A stretch of DNA of 64,000 bases from Semisulcospira habei. Its lineage: Eukaryota > Mollusca > Gastropoda > Semisulcospiridae. The notes beneath the pieces were generated by a model. That model was not told where the DNA came from. It made no database searches and worked only from the letters and a program-made list of their open reading frames with translations. The position numbers and the translations under genes were made by a program. The DNA lies in contig BTPG01000003.1 in assembly GCA_036245525.1 (NCBI GenBank), positions 187,573,533-187,637,532 on the forward strand, written 5' to 3'. Position 1 is the stretch's first letter. Each line of letters begins with the position of its first letter. Of the stretch, positions 49,280-59,700 are shown one piece after another.

Positions 49280-49625
49280 TATATCATTAAAATTTGTCTT
49301 TCTTCTTAAAAAAAAAAAAAAGAAGTGTTATATGTGTATACAAAACAAGCATCGCACCTTACACTTTGAGTGAAATACCCTTATAAATGGCTTTTTTTAA
49401 AAAAAAAATTAAATAGTGATAGAACATAGACTGGCCTCGCGGGGTATACACGTCAACGTCCTGCAACCTATACTAGTGCGAATCCAAACGAAGGGAAGTA
49501 ATTTCTAAAATCTGGACAGCCTGGGTTTCTAACAATAATGCAGATTTACTTCCTTTATACTATAGTAGGCCTAACAAAAATCTTTTAAATCGTCGGGGAT
49601 ACATAGATCGTTAACGCGTCTTCAA
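49280..49625. other. unassigned AT-rich DNA
   Basis: A-runs at ~49309-49321 and 49399-49410; no exon or family recognised. Confidence 0.4.
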
Positions 49626-49629
49626 ATAG

Positions 49630-49836
49630 TTAATCCCTTCTCTGCCACTGTACGTACATATTTGTTTCTGAAGTCAGCGACCAAAAGCCAAAACCCTCGG
49701 CTCCAAGAACTATGGATACACATTGGTCTCAGGAAGAGGCATAGATCCTCATGATCCCCCATAGTCGCGGGGGCTCATGAGGATCTATGACTCTTGCAAC
49801 TGGCGTGTTCACTTTTTCTCGACATTGAAGGGCTAA
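49630..49836. mobile_element. family B element
   Basis: TTAATCCCTTCTCTGCCACT at the left; hairpin 49732-49797 GAAGAGGCATAGATCCTCAT...ATGAGGATCTATGACTCTTG. Confidence 0.88.
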
Positions 49837-50044
49837 AAGCTTTCCTATGAAGTACAGTTCACTGCATCTCGCGTTTGTGAAACGCGACTTTCAGTTTCAG
49901 TGTACGTGTTACTTTTCCGGCCAGAAATCTCGCACACACCGGCGGTTCTAGTGCCGAGTCAGTTTTCAGGGCAGAAATATATTCTCTGTTTGTCCTACAC
50001 TCTTTAGGGAAGTCACTTTTAATGTTAACTTTTTAAAAATTCAT

Positions 50045-50192
50045 TTAACCCTGACACACCATGGCGTGATATTGAATCGGTCATGATTGTTCAATGGTGA
50101 TGCCAGAATAGCTTGCCTGCTCGGCGCCTATAGCAGCTATGCTATTCCAGCACCACTCTTGAACTATCACGATCGATCTGTCTCATGGTGTC
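50045..50192. mobile_element. family A MITE, degraded
   Basis: TTAACCCTGACACACCATGG; GATTGTTCAATGGTGATGCC and AGCACCACTCTTGAACTATC; centre rearranged (CTTGCCTGCTCGGCGCC). Confidence 0.85.
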
Positions 50193-50232
50193 AAGTTGTG
50201 ATTCCTTCTTACCCGTGTTTGCTGTATGTGTG

Positions 50233-50679
50233 CAGGGGCGGATCGGGGGGGGGGAGATACAGGAGTTCCGGACCCCCAACCCCTCCCCCCTCCCCACAAT
50301 TCTTTAAAAATGCTTCTTTTTTTACAAAAATCCTTTTTCGGGTGTTTGGAACCCCCCCCCCACCCCCTCCCCCGCCCCCTAGCCTCAAGAGCTCATGAAA
50401 TAGGGGGAGGGGGAGCTATATTTTGACAAGAAATTGTTTTTTCTGAATTACTCGGGCGGATCGGGGTTCCGCCACACTCACCCCCCCTCCCTCCCCGCCC
50501 GCCCCAAAACTCTTTAAAATGCTATTCGTAAAAATTATTTTTGGGGGTGTTTGGATCCCCCCTCCCCCCCCCCCCGCCCCCCGTTTTTGATATTTTGGCC
50601 AATGGTGAAAGTCTTAACACGCACGCGCCTTTTCCCCACACCACCCACCTCCCTCCTCGAGGTAACTGATCCGCCCCTG
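50233..50679. mobile_element. GGGGCGGATC element, compound
   Basis: CAGGGGCGGATC at 50233 and GATCCGCCCCTG ending 50679. A second internal start CGGGCGGATCGGGGTTCCGC at ~50453 suggests two fused copies. GTGTG flanks both sides. Confidence 0.8.
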
Positions 50680-50902
50680 GTGTGTATGAAATACATACAG
50701 AAATAGGTCATTCAGGAATATCATATACATGCTATGCTACATGTAATTACGGGAGCGCATGCATACACATGTGCTGTTATTAACCCCTTCGCTGCCAGTG
50801 ATCTCGAATTTCGCGTCAGAAACGACTGCACACTACTAAAATTCTCGCCAAGAACTCAGATGTAATTGAGACATTATTAGGCACAAAAAAACATAGAACT
50901 TA

Positions 50903-51260
50903 CAACAGACATATTAAATCCTCATGAGCCCCCTGCTTGGGGGCTCATGAGGATTTATGTCTGTTGCAGCGGGGTAGCCGCGGTTTATGTCTGTTGCAGC
51001 AGGATTTATGTCTGTTGCAGCTGGGTAGCGTTTATGTCTGTTGCAGCAGGATTTATGTCTGTTGCAGCTGGGTAGCGTTCGCCTAGCCCCGGCTGTTCAG
51101 GGACTAGTCCCTTCTTTGCCGTCAAAAGCAGATTGTCTTCTTGAAATTATTCTTAAAGTTCGAAGTCAAAGATTCGCAGCGGCCAAACGAGCTTGGGTAC
51201 AGAGCGGTTTCAGCAAGAGGCATAGATCTGCGGGGGCTCATGAGGATCTATGCCTCTTGC
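50903..51260. mobile_element. two family B hairpins and a tail-derived tandem repeat
   Basis: Hairpin 50903-50967 has the AAATCC / GGATTT variant and CAACAGAC / GTCTGTTG ends. TTTATGTCTGTTGCAGC is then repeated five times to ~51070. A second hairpin, missing its left centre, lies at 51213-51260. Confidence 0.88.
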
Positions 51261-51432
51261 AGTTGGGTGATGTTAAAGCGATCTGCTCTACGGAGGACTT
51301 TTCACAACTAAAATTTGCCCACGCAACGGATTTTCATTTTTGTCTTGCTTCAACTAACAAAATTAATGTCAACCCTCCTAACTCGAGTCGTAGAATTCTC
51401 CTGCGTACAAAAGAGAAGAAGAGCTGACAAGT

Positions 51433-52590
51433 TGGGGACGTAGCTGAGTGGATAAGACATAATAAATAATAATAATTACGGTATTTATAATGCACTTATC
51501 TTATAATAATTATAACTCTAAGCGCGCACTCACAACTCGCGCACGCATGCGCACGCTTTAGACAACGACTCACGTACCACAAATAGTGAAATACATTACG
51601 ACAGTCAGCTTAGGGTGGGGAGTGTGGTGGTATAGTGCTAGAACTGTTGAAAGAGGTGAGTTTTGAGGGAGGACTGGAAGGAGGAGAGAGAGTGCTTCTG
51701 ACGGAGAGAGAGTGGGAGAGTGTTCCAGGTGGCTGGACCGTATACTGAGAAGGAGCGGGGGCCGAAAGTGCTCAGTTTGGTGCGGGGGATGTGGAGGCGG
51801 AGAGGGTCGGAGGCGGAGCGGAGGGAGCGGGGAGGAGTGTAGAGGTGAAGTAAGTTTGAGAGATAGGCGGGAGCGCAGTTGTTCAGGGATTTGTAGCAGA
51901 GAGACAGAATCTTGTATTGGATGCGTTGGGGGATGGGAAGCCAGTGAAGGAGTTTGAGCAGAGAAGTGATGTGGTCGGATTTTTTCTTTCTGAGGACGAG
52001 GCGGGCAGCATTGTTCTGGACGCGCTGGAGAGTGAAAGTGGTGGAGTGAGGGAGGCCGGAAAGGAGAGAGTTGCAGTAGTCGATGCGGGATAGGATGAGA
52101 GAGACAACAAGTTTGGTGGCAGCTTTGGTGGTGAGGTATTTTCTGATCTGACTGATGCGGCGGAGGTGGAAGTAGCATGCCTGGGCCGTGGCGCTGCGCT
52201 GGCAGTCGTAAGATCCCGGGTTTGAATCCCCTGGTGGGCAGGAATGGGATGTGAACTTTTCCTCATTCCCATCGAGTCAAATTTACGTACAGACTCGGTT
52301 TACGGTGCCTGTCTCGCCTTCAGTCGTGTGTGCAGCACATATAATCATCAAGTGCGCACGTTAAAAATCCCATTACCACTATTCGAAAAGAGCGGGGAAA
52401 GCCGGTGGGGCCGGTGGAATGGAAACAGAAATATATGCATGCACCGAAGTTAATAGCAAGGTGGAGGTTTGCACATAAAGTAGCGCTTAAGTAGCAGCAG
52501 GCTTTCAAAGCTCCAGCTTCCATCCCTACGGCGCCTTGAGCATCTTTAAATAGATGGATATGTGCTCCTCGGAGACACCATACCATACCA
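51433..52590 (+). mobile_element. tRNA-derived SINE copy 2, interrupted
   Basis: GACGTAGCTGAGTGGATAAG resembles a pol III box A. GATCCCGGGTTTGAATCCCC at ~52213 resembles box B. They are separated by ~720 bp instead of the usual 30-60. After box B the SINE body runs uninterrupted to the CCATACCATA tail and matches the split copy at 14965-16069. The intact TTAA at 52361-52364 is the empty site of the MITE in that copy. Confidence 0.75.
51461..52180. mobile_element. insertion between the SINE box A and box B
   Basis: Starts with (AAT)n and CGGTATTTATAATGCACTT, then a G/A-rich body (GAGTTTTGAGGGAGGACTGG, GAGAGTGTTCCAGGTGGCTG). It is open in several frames because of its composition, with no recognised domain. 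Confidence 0.55.
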
Positions 52591-52783
52591 TAACAATGTT
52601 CTAGCTTTTTGTCCAGTATTATTGTAAGACCTACCACAAACATTATCAAAGGAGATGTTGCGAACTGGCTTTTATTACCTGGAACAGGCCGCTTTAATGA
52701 CAGAAACATACTCATGGTTCGAAATGGTTATATAACTTCACACAACGTTTACAACTTTTCAAAAACTCATGATGGGTTGATTG

Positions 52784-52940
52784 GTTAGTTCAGTCGGGGT
52801 TTAACGTCCACGGCACCGAAGTCAGTCGGATAATGGACGGCCCTGACGAGCGGTTATGGGGGACAGGGAAAGCGATTGCCTATGGAGTACGACCTGAACA
52901 CCGATCAATCCAGGCGCTCTGCAACGTGGCACTTTGCTTA
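52784..52940. repeat. possible GGTTTAACGTCC-type repeat
   Basis: TCAGTCGGGGTTTAACGTCC and CGCTCTGCAACGTGGCACTT lie in a G/C-balanced block unlike its surroundings. I suspect an interspersed repeat, but no second copy is in the window. Confidence 0.35.
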
Positions 52941-53054
52941 ACCACGACCTTTCAACGGACATGCTATTGAACAAGCCCGTCTTTTTTCCCTGGATTTCAC
53001 TATGGGTATTTTGTTGGGTTTTTTTGCTGTTGTTTGGTGTTTTTTTTAAATTAT

Positions 53055-53064
53055 TTATTTGTGT

Positions 53065-53099
<35 letters not shown>

Positions 53100-53100
53100 G
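53055..53100. repeat. (TTTA)n microsatellite
   Basis: TTTATTTA units, about ten. Confidence 0.95.
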
Positions 53101-53195
53101 CAACAAAAACTAAACGCAGTCACTACACCGCGATGGGAATTAAATGTTCTCCAGGGATGAAAACCCGTATTGGCCCATTAACCCTATTAACTCTG

Positions 53196-53406
53196 TTAAC
53201 CCACTTAGCGCCAACGCCCTTCAAGCAGGTGAAGGAACGACCATAATAATTCAAGGGTAGTGCCACATTAGCTTGGCGCCATCCGGCGCCAAGGTGGCAC
53301 TACCCTTGAATTATCATGGTCGAGCTGTCTCCTGGAACTGGTACATACTTGTTAAGTAACACCTCTAAAATTTGGGAAATGCGGCCTTGGGGCGAAATGG
53401 GTTTAA
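53196..53406. mobile_element. family A MITE, CTTAGCGCCAACG subtype
   Basis: TTAACCCACTTAGCGCC to GGGCGAAATGGGTTTAA. Core ACATTAGCTTGGCGCC; the right arm has lost AGCTAATC. Confidence 0.9.
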
Positions 53407-53409
53407 ATA

Positions 53410-53970
53410 ACAACAACAACAACAAAAATAAATAAACAATCAAAAACCACACTTGCATTCCAAAGACGCATTGTATTGCTAGGCGCGTTATCGCGATCCA
53501 TTTTTTTTTTTTAACACACCCCGATATGTTCAGACATGTTGCGTGTACATATAGGTTTGGAAATTACACACCCAATAACTCGTCGGGGAAGCGCTGCCGG
53601 TCCTTTATGCTTCCTGCACGACCTTACTTTGAGTTTCCCCTTTCTCATAGCTGACGTGTGCCAAGGCCGTTCGAATGCGTTACAGTGCATGAACACCTAC
53701 TTCGACTCCTTGTATATGTGAAGTCTCTCGCTTCCTGACTAAACAACATCATTAAAAAAAATTTAAAAAAAGGTCCGGCAGCATCTGAAAATACTTCAAG
53801 TTGCTGACAGGTGAGTACTCAATAAATCTAACGGGGCTCACATGCATGTCAGGCCGATATCAACCGGAAAGGACCCGCGCACAGCTGGCTCACTGCCGAG
53901 GCGCGACGTAGGCCTTAGCAAGTTTAGTTACAGTGCTGTTGCAACTAGTCAAAGATCGCCTCGCACCTCG
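53410..53970. other. unassigned intergenic DNA
   Basis: (AAC)n at 53411-53425, A- and T-runs; no exon recognised. Confidence 0.4.
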
Positions 53971-53973
53971 AAA

Positions 53974-54184
53974 ACTCTTTGGCTGTCGGTAGCGGTTTTT
54001 GTCGCAATGATTCCTGCAGGAATCATCGCGACAAAAAACCGCTACCGACACCCAAAGGGTTAAGTGTGTTTTTGTTGTTGTTGTTGTTGTTGTTGTTGTT
54101 TTGTGGGTTTTGTTGTTGTTGGTGGGGGTTTTTACGCGATGATTCCTGCAGGACAAAAACTGTCGCCGACAGCCAAAAGGTTAC
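53974..54184. mobile_element. family D MITE and a second half-copy
   Basis: CTCTTTGGCTGTCGGTAGCG and CGCTACCGACACCCAAAGGG around GATTCCTGCAGGAATC form the first, ending TTAA at 54060. After a (GTT)n run, GATGATTCCTGCAGGACAAA...CGACAGCCAAAAGG is a shortened second copy. Confidence 0.92.
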
Positions 54185-54299
54185 GTTTCAGTTTCGGTGC
54201 GTTGACTGATGCAGATAGATTTCTGTCAACACTGAAGTGGCGTGAATTTTCACTAGTCTTTGCAGATGCAGAGGCTCGAAGGAATGCATACTTATCTAC

Positions 54300-54402
54300 A
54301 TTGACGAGCAAAAGAAATGCGACACTCAAGTTGCAATCATCGGAAACGCGTTAGTGCTTCCGATGATTAAAAAATGTCGCATTTCTTTTGCTCGTCAGTA
54401 TA
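54300..54402. mobile_element. family I palindrome (mariner-like MITE)
   Basis: TTGACGAGCAAAAGAAATGC and GCATTTCTTTTGCTCGTCAG, inner CAATCATCGGAA / TTCCGATGATT. Confidence 0.88.
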
Positions 54403-54531
54403 GAATATGGCTGGATGACTAAATGGACATTCCGATAGAGTTGGGTTGTCTATATTTCATTATTTGTCAGGCTGATTACTGACATGTGGTGTTTTGTGGC
54501 GGGGGATTCTACTCAGTTGTACGTAATGCTG

Positions 54532-54588
54532 CCCAATGCGCAAAAGGTCATCGGGCCGACGTCGGCCCGATGGATTTTGCGCACTAGG
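54532..54588. mobile_element. family G hairpin, minimal
   Basis: TGCGCAAAAGGTCATCGGGC and CCCGATGGATTTTGCGCA meet at CCGACGTCGG; the usual GC-rich centre is absent. Confidence 0.88.
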
Positions 54589-54764
54589 AGACAGTGTGAA
54601 TGGCTTGAGGCGCCCAGTGTGTAGGGTGAATCAACACACTCACTGCAGGGACCGGTCTTATGAATGTTCTTTTCTTACTGGCGCGAAGTTCAGAGAAGTC
54701 AGTGAGCGTTCCTTGACACGTGGTACGGTGTTAGTGTGTTAGGATCTACTATTAGTAGCGTAGT

Positions 54765-54903
54765 GGGTGTTTGGGTGGGTGTGTGTATGTGTGTGTGTGT
54801 GTCTGTCTGTCTGTCTGTGTGGGTCATGTTAGAGAGTATGTCTGTGTCTGTGTGGGTGTTAGAGAGTGTGTATGGGTGTGCGTGCGTGCGTGCGTGCGCC
54901 CGC

Positions 54904-54939
<36 letters not shown>

Positions 54940-55060
54940 TGTCTGTCTGTGTGTGTCTGTGTGTCTGTGTGGGTGTTAGAGAGTGTGTATCTGTGTCTGT
55001 GTCGGTGTTACAGAGTGTGTGTGGGTGTGCGTGCACCGTGCGCGCGTGCGTGCGTGTGTC
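54765..55060. repeat. (TG)n / GTCT-rich array
   Basis: TG and CTGT units with a repeated GTGGGTGTTAGAGAGTGTGT motif (three times). Confidence 0.93.
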
Positions 55061-55337
55061 TCGAAGTGACAATTGAACGCTAAATTTACTTCTCTGTTTC
55101 CGGTTTCGTCCACATTGTTTACGTGCACTGGTTCTGAGAAAACCAGATAATTATGCATAATGCTTCCCTAGTCGCCAATAATGCTTACTTTGTATATTTC
55201 AGCGCTCGGTTTTGTTTCCGACTGCATGCACGGCTCCGTTCAGTTGAATACTATACTGGATGTTTTCGTACCATAAAAAATCACCACTATCTCAAGACGT
55301 GATGTGACAGGTAAACAGGCCTGGTTTTTGTAATGCT

Positions 55338-55662
55338 TTCGAGACGTGCTGCGTTCGGATAGGCGGCTTTATGCGGCCGGCTTTATGATGCGCGGTTTTA
55401 TCTCATTTTACCCAAGACACACCACAGCAAGTTATGGATCGACCTTGATAGTTCAAGAGTGATGCCAGAATAGCTTGGCGCCTATGGGCGCCAAGCTATT
55501 CTGGCATCACCCTTGAACTATCATGATCGATCTGTGTCCTGCACTGCACTGCAGTCTTCAAAGGACAACGGCAAAATTTGGGAATTTCGGCCTTGGGGTA
55601 CAAAGAGCTAAGCCAGCTTTTATGCCGCGTATCCGAATGCGGCACGTCTCGAATGAGATACA
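55338..55662. mobile_element. family C element split by a family A MITE
   Basis: Left half GAGACGTGCTGCGTTCGGAT and right half ATGCCGCGTATCCGAATGCG with CACGTCTCGAATGAG flank a GGTGATGCC-type family A MITE at 55397-55612. Confidence 0.85.
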
Positions 55663-55827
55663 GACCTTTGTAAATGCAGTGCCAGTGAATCATTGGACCA
55701 GACGTTCTGGTTAGAAAATGCGTTTATGTTGATTGTGTCATATAGTTAAGCAAGTATCAATCGAACAAGGGTTCACTAGTTACAGCAAAGATGATGTACA
55801 GCGTATACATTATGTCCCTGTGTATGA

Positions 55828-55931
55828 TAAGGACAGTAAGTCCATTTCTGTGAAAAGCAAAATTTCATCGTATTGCAATGAAAGTTTCGCTTTTCACAAA
55901 ATGGACTTGCTGGCTTTCGCCTTCAAGGGCC
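55828..55931. repeat. family F hairpin, full length
   Basis: GACAGTAAGTCCATTTCTGT and GAAAAGC are mirrored by GCTTTTCACAAAATGGACTT; centre CATCGTATTGCAATG. Confidence 0.92.
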
Positions 55932-55974
55932 AGATTTAAAATTTTAAAAAAAAGTGTCTTCGGTTATCGGTACC

Positions 55975-56340
55975 ATAACTAGAGCAGAACAGAGCAGACC
56001 AAACCAAACAAAATGTGCGTCAGCAAAAGAAACCCAGAACTTGAAAATTCTGCATTGACACACAATTTGTTTGGTTTGGTCTGCTCTGCTCTGGTCTGTT
56101 TTGGATTGGTCTGGATTGGTCTGGTTTTGGTTTGATTTGATTGCTTTGCTTTGCTTTGCTTCGCATTTCCTTGCTTTTATTTCTCTGGCTGGTTGGTTGG
56201 TCGGCTGGTCGTTTAGTTGGTTGTTTAATTGGTGGGTTGGTTAGTTTCTTGGTTGTCTAATTGGTTGGTTGGTTGTTTGGTTGACTGGCTGGCTGCTTGG
56301 TTAGTTGGTTGGCTCGTTGGCTGGTAGTTTTGTTGGTTGA
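55975..56340. repeat. CAAAC/TTGGTTTGG low-complexity and imperfect inverted repeat
   Basis: AGAGCAGACCAAACCAAACA is mirrored by GTTTGGTTTGGTCTGCTCTG (~55991-56093). GGTTGGTTGG-type units run from 56190 to 56340. Confidence 0.8.
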
Positions 56341-56529
56341 CTGAACTGTGAAATGTTTTGTTGTTTTACTGAGAAGCCGCAGAGGTGCTTGTTTACTTAG
56401 TCACGGGCACCTTATCTTCTTAGCATCATAAGACATACTCAGGTAAACAAACGGTCATCGAGTCGACTTGGGACGTATTTCTTATCTAGGCAATCATTGC
56501 ATTCACAGGGTTAACCAGTCGTTGATGCA

Positions 56530-56703
56530 ATGTCCCGGTTTTTCGTTAATGTGCCTGCAACAAGAAAGCTGGTTGTTGTCGGGGACCCGGCCTGCGGCAA
56601 GACTTGTCTCCTGGCAGTGTTCACGCGCCAGGACTTTCCGCACGATAACGTACCTACAGTGCACGAGAACTATGTCATGGAGATTGACGTGGACGGGCAG
56701 AAG
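56530..56703 (+). CDS. atypical Rho exon 1
   Basis: ATG at 56530 follows a good acceptor CATTCACAG (56508). It reads [20 protein letters not shown], then [20 protein letters not shown], ending VDGQK; donor GTTAGT. 58 codons. The leader is six residues longer than in RhoA. The last ~20 bases are duplicated at 57239. Confidence 0.85.
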
Positions 56704-59700
56704 GTTAGTTTCATCACATACTGGTTTAATCTGGCGTGCGCTGGTCTATGCCAGACACGATGCTAGACACAAGGTGCCCGTCAAGGTAACGATGATATAA
56801 TATACATAATAAACGTATGTATATTAGTGTCATAGTTTCCATGTCACGATCAGATTGTCTATGTTGTTAGCAGAGGTCCTGAAGTGGGTTTTCTTTTCTT
56901 TTTTCTTTTTTTTTTTTAAATGAAGTTTTCGTACCATAAAAAATCGTGAAGTGAAGTGACAGGTAAACAGGCCTGTTCTTATTAATGCTTTCGAGACGTG
57001 CTGCGTTCGGATAGGCGGCTTTATGCCGGCTTTATGATGAGCGGTTTTATCTCATTTTACCCCAGGCACACCACAGCAAGCTATGGATCGACCATGATAG
57101 TTCAAGAGTGATCCCAGAATAGCTTGGTGCCTATGGGCGCCAAGCTATTCTGGCATCACCCTTGAACTATCATGATCGATCTGTGTCCTGCACTGCACTG
57201 CAGTCTTCAAAGGACAACGGCAAAATTTGGGGATTTCGATTGACGTGGACGGGCAGAAGGTTAGTTTCATCATATACTGGTTTAATCTGGCGTGCGCTGG
57301 TCTATGCCAGACACGATGCTAGACACAAGGTACCCGTCAAGGTAACGATGATATAATATACATAGTAAACGTATGTATATTAGTGTCATAGTTTCCATGT
57401 CACGATCAGATTGTCTTTGTTGTTAGCAACGGTCCTGAAGTGGGTTTTCTTTTCTTTCTTTCTTTTTTTTTTAAAAATCCCCTCCCCACCCCCCACCCCC
57501 CCCCCCCCCCACCCCCACCCCTTCCCCGAAACCCCTTGTGTATGGGCTGAAATCCTCAAACATAATTAAAACGAATCTTCAATTCATTCGAGACGTGCCG
57601 CCTCCGGATACGCGGCTTATGCCGCGTATCCGGAGGCGGCACGTCTCGAATGACTTAATCTGTATGTAAATATACTATTTATCGAGTGAAGCGTCGCGCG
57701 CCCGGTACAGACTCACAGAACTGAGCGATCGAGAATTCACTGACTCAAAGACATAATGTATTACATCGATACCAGCTTCCACCATGGTAAAAGGTCTTCG
57801 GACCGACAACGTCGGCCCGAAGACACATTTGCTGGGTGAGTGGTTTTGGATCAAACAAAACGAGATAAGAAGACTGTTGTGAGACAACGCGATACAACAC
57901 AAGACTAGACTGAGGAAGACGAGACAAGAGGCCAGACGATAACAGAAACGTCGAGACGAAAACAAGACAGGGCTAGACCAAAGATATCGTACAGGGTTGT
58001 CTACAGCAGTGAGGTTACGTTTGCGACGAACGACTCCCAACAAAGAACGAGAGCGAAGCCACAGCTGACATAACCATGTGTACCAGAAACATAGACAACA
58101 CACCAAACATCTCCAAGAGGCATAGATCCTTATTGGAGATGTTTGAATTGTTGTCTATACTGATGGAACAAGCTGATTACCCAAGCTGATTATTAGTCTG
58201 AGAGCACATATTGCAACTATAGACTTTACAACTATTAAGCCTGAAAATTGCGGAGTGGAAAAATTCTGGGCATTAAGTCTTCAATTTTGAAACGTATGGA
58301 GTTGCACATCCCAAAGTGAAGAGTAAATCAGATTTTAAAAAACCTACACCATCTTGGATGAATAAGAGTACTTTAAGAATGATTTTTTTTAAATTATATA
58401 AAAGATATCTTCAAACTAAAGAAGGTAGGATTACCAAAGATATATTACCTTAAGAAACGACTGTAATAGATTAATAAAACGTAATTTAAAAAATGTACAC
58501 GAAAGAAATATTGCAGATAAATGTAAAATGAACCCCAAAATATTTTGGAAGTATTTACAGGAACAAACTAAATATAATTCTGGAATAAATGCACTTAAAA
58601 AAAAAAGAAGATGCCACCCTTGCTGTAGCAGATCATGAAAAGGCAGCAACCTTGAATACATTTTTCTCAAGTGTATTTGTGGAAGAGAATTTGAGTAATG
58701 TTCCATTGCTTGGTAGAGGCTCAAAATCAAATGGATGCAGTATAACAGATATCGTAATAACTCCTGATATTGTCAAGAAAAAATTAAAAGAATTAAATCC
58801 TTCAAAAGCTCAAGGTCCAGACTGTATCCCTCCCAGAGTCTTACAAGAGTTGTGTAATGAGTTGGCAGAACCACTTTGTACCTTATTTACAGTTACCCTT
58901 AAATCAGGTATTGTACCACAAGATTTGCGAACCGCAGAGGTAAGTGCTATTTTTTAAAAAAAAAAAAAGGTTCTAGGTCAGATGCAGGAAACTACAGACC
59001 GGTAAGTTTAACATGTATTGTATGTAAAATTTTAGAATCTATAGTCCGAGACGAGATCGTTAATCATTTCACTGTGAATAATATGTACACTGAATGCCAA
59101 CATGGTTTCAGAAAGAAAAAAAAAACGATCATGTGTTACTCAATTATTACAGGTTCTGGATGATATAACTTCCTTACTTGACAACAAAAAACAGTTGACA
59201 TCATATACTTAGACTTTAGAAAAGCATTTGACACTGTTCCTCATGAAAGGATTCTTCAGAAGCTATAGGCCTACGGTGTATGTGGAAACATTTCCAACTA
59301 GATAAGACGTTTCTTACGTGAAAGAGAGCAAGTAGTGAAGGTTGGAAACGCAATATCGGACAAAATTAAGGTGCTAAGCAGTATACCTCAAGGAAGCATC
59401 CTAGGACCTATATTATTTACAATATTTATAAATGACTTGCCAGACTGTGTTAATAGCATGTGCAAAATATTTGCAGACGATACTAAAATCTATAATGAAT
59501 CGAGCAATAAAGACGTGTTGCAGTATGATTTGGACCACTTGCAAGAGTGGTCTGACACATGGGATTTGCATTTTAATGTAGAAAAATGTAAGGTCTTGCA
59601 TGCTGGAAGGAACAATTCTAAACATGATACTTGATGAAAGTGAACAGCGACATTAAAAAGGTGGTATCTTGTGATGAGGAAAGAGACTTAGGTGTTGTTT

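Larger units (their letters stand above)
56926..57470. repeat. partial duplication: MITE block plus exon 1 tail and intron start
   Basis: 56926-57238 repeats 55265-55590 (TTTTCGTACCATAAAAAATC, family C half, family A MITE). It then runs directly into ATTGACGTGGACGGGCAGAA, a copy of the exon 1 end at 56683. The intron copy continues to ~57470. The first ~50 codons of the exon are not duplicated. Confidence 0.9.

Noticed and set aside
51433..51460. tRNA gene
   Set aside because: Only box A-like sequence is present; the box B partner is 720 bp away and the 3' part is a SINE body.
51570..52272. Pro/Ser/His-rich open frames of 129 and 202 codons
   Set aside because: G/A-rich repeat read on the opposite strand, open in several frames, inserted inside a SINE.
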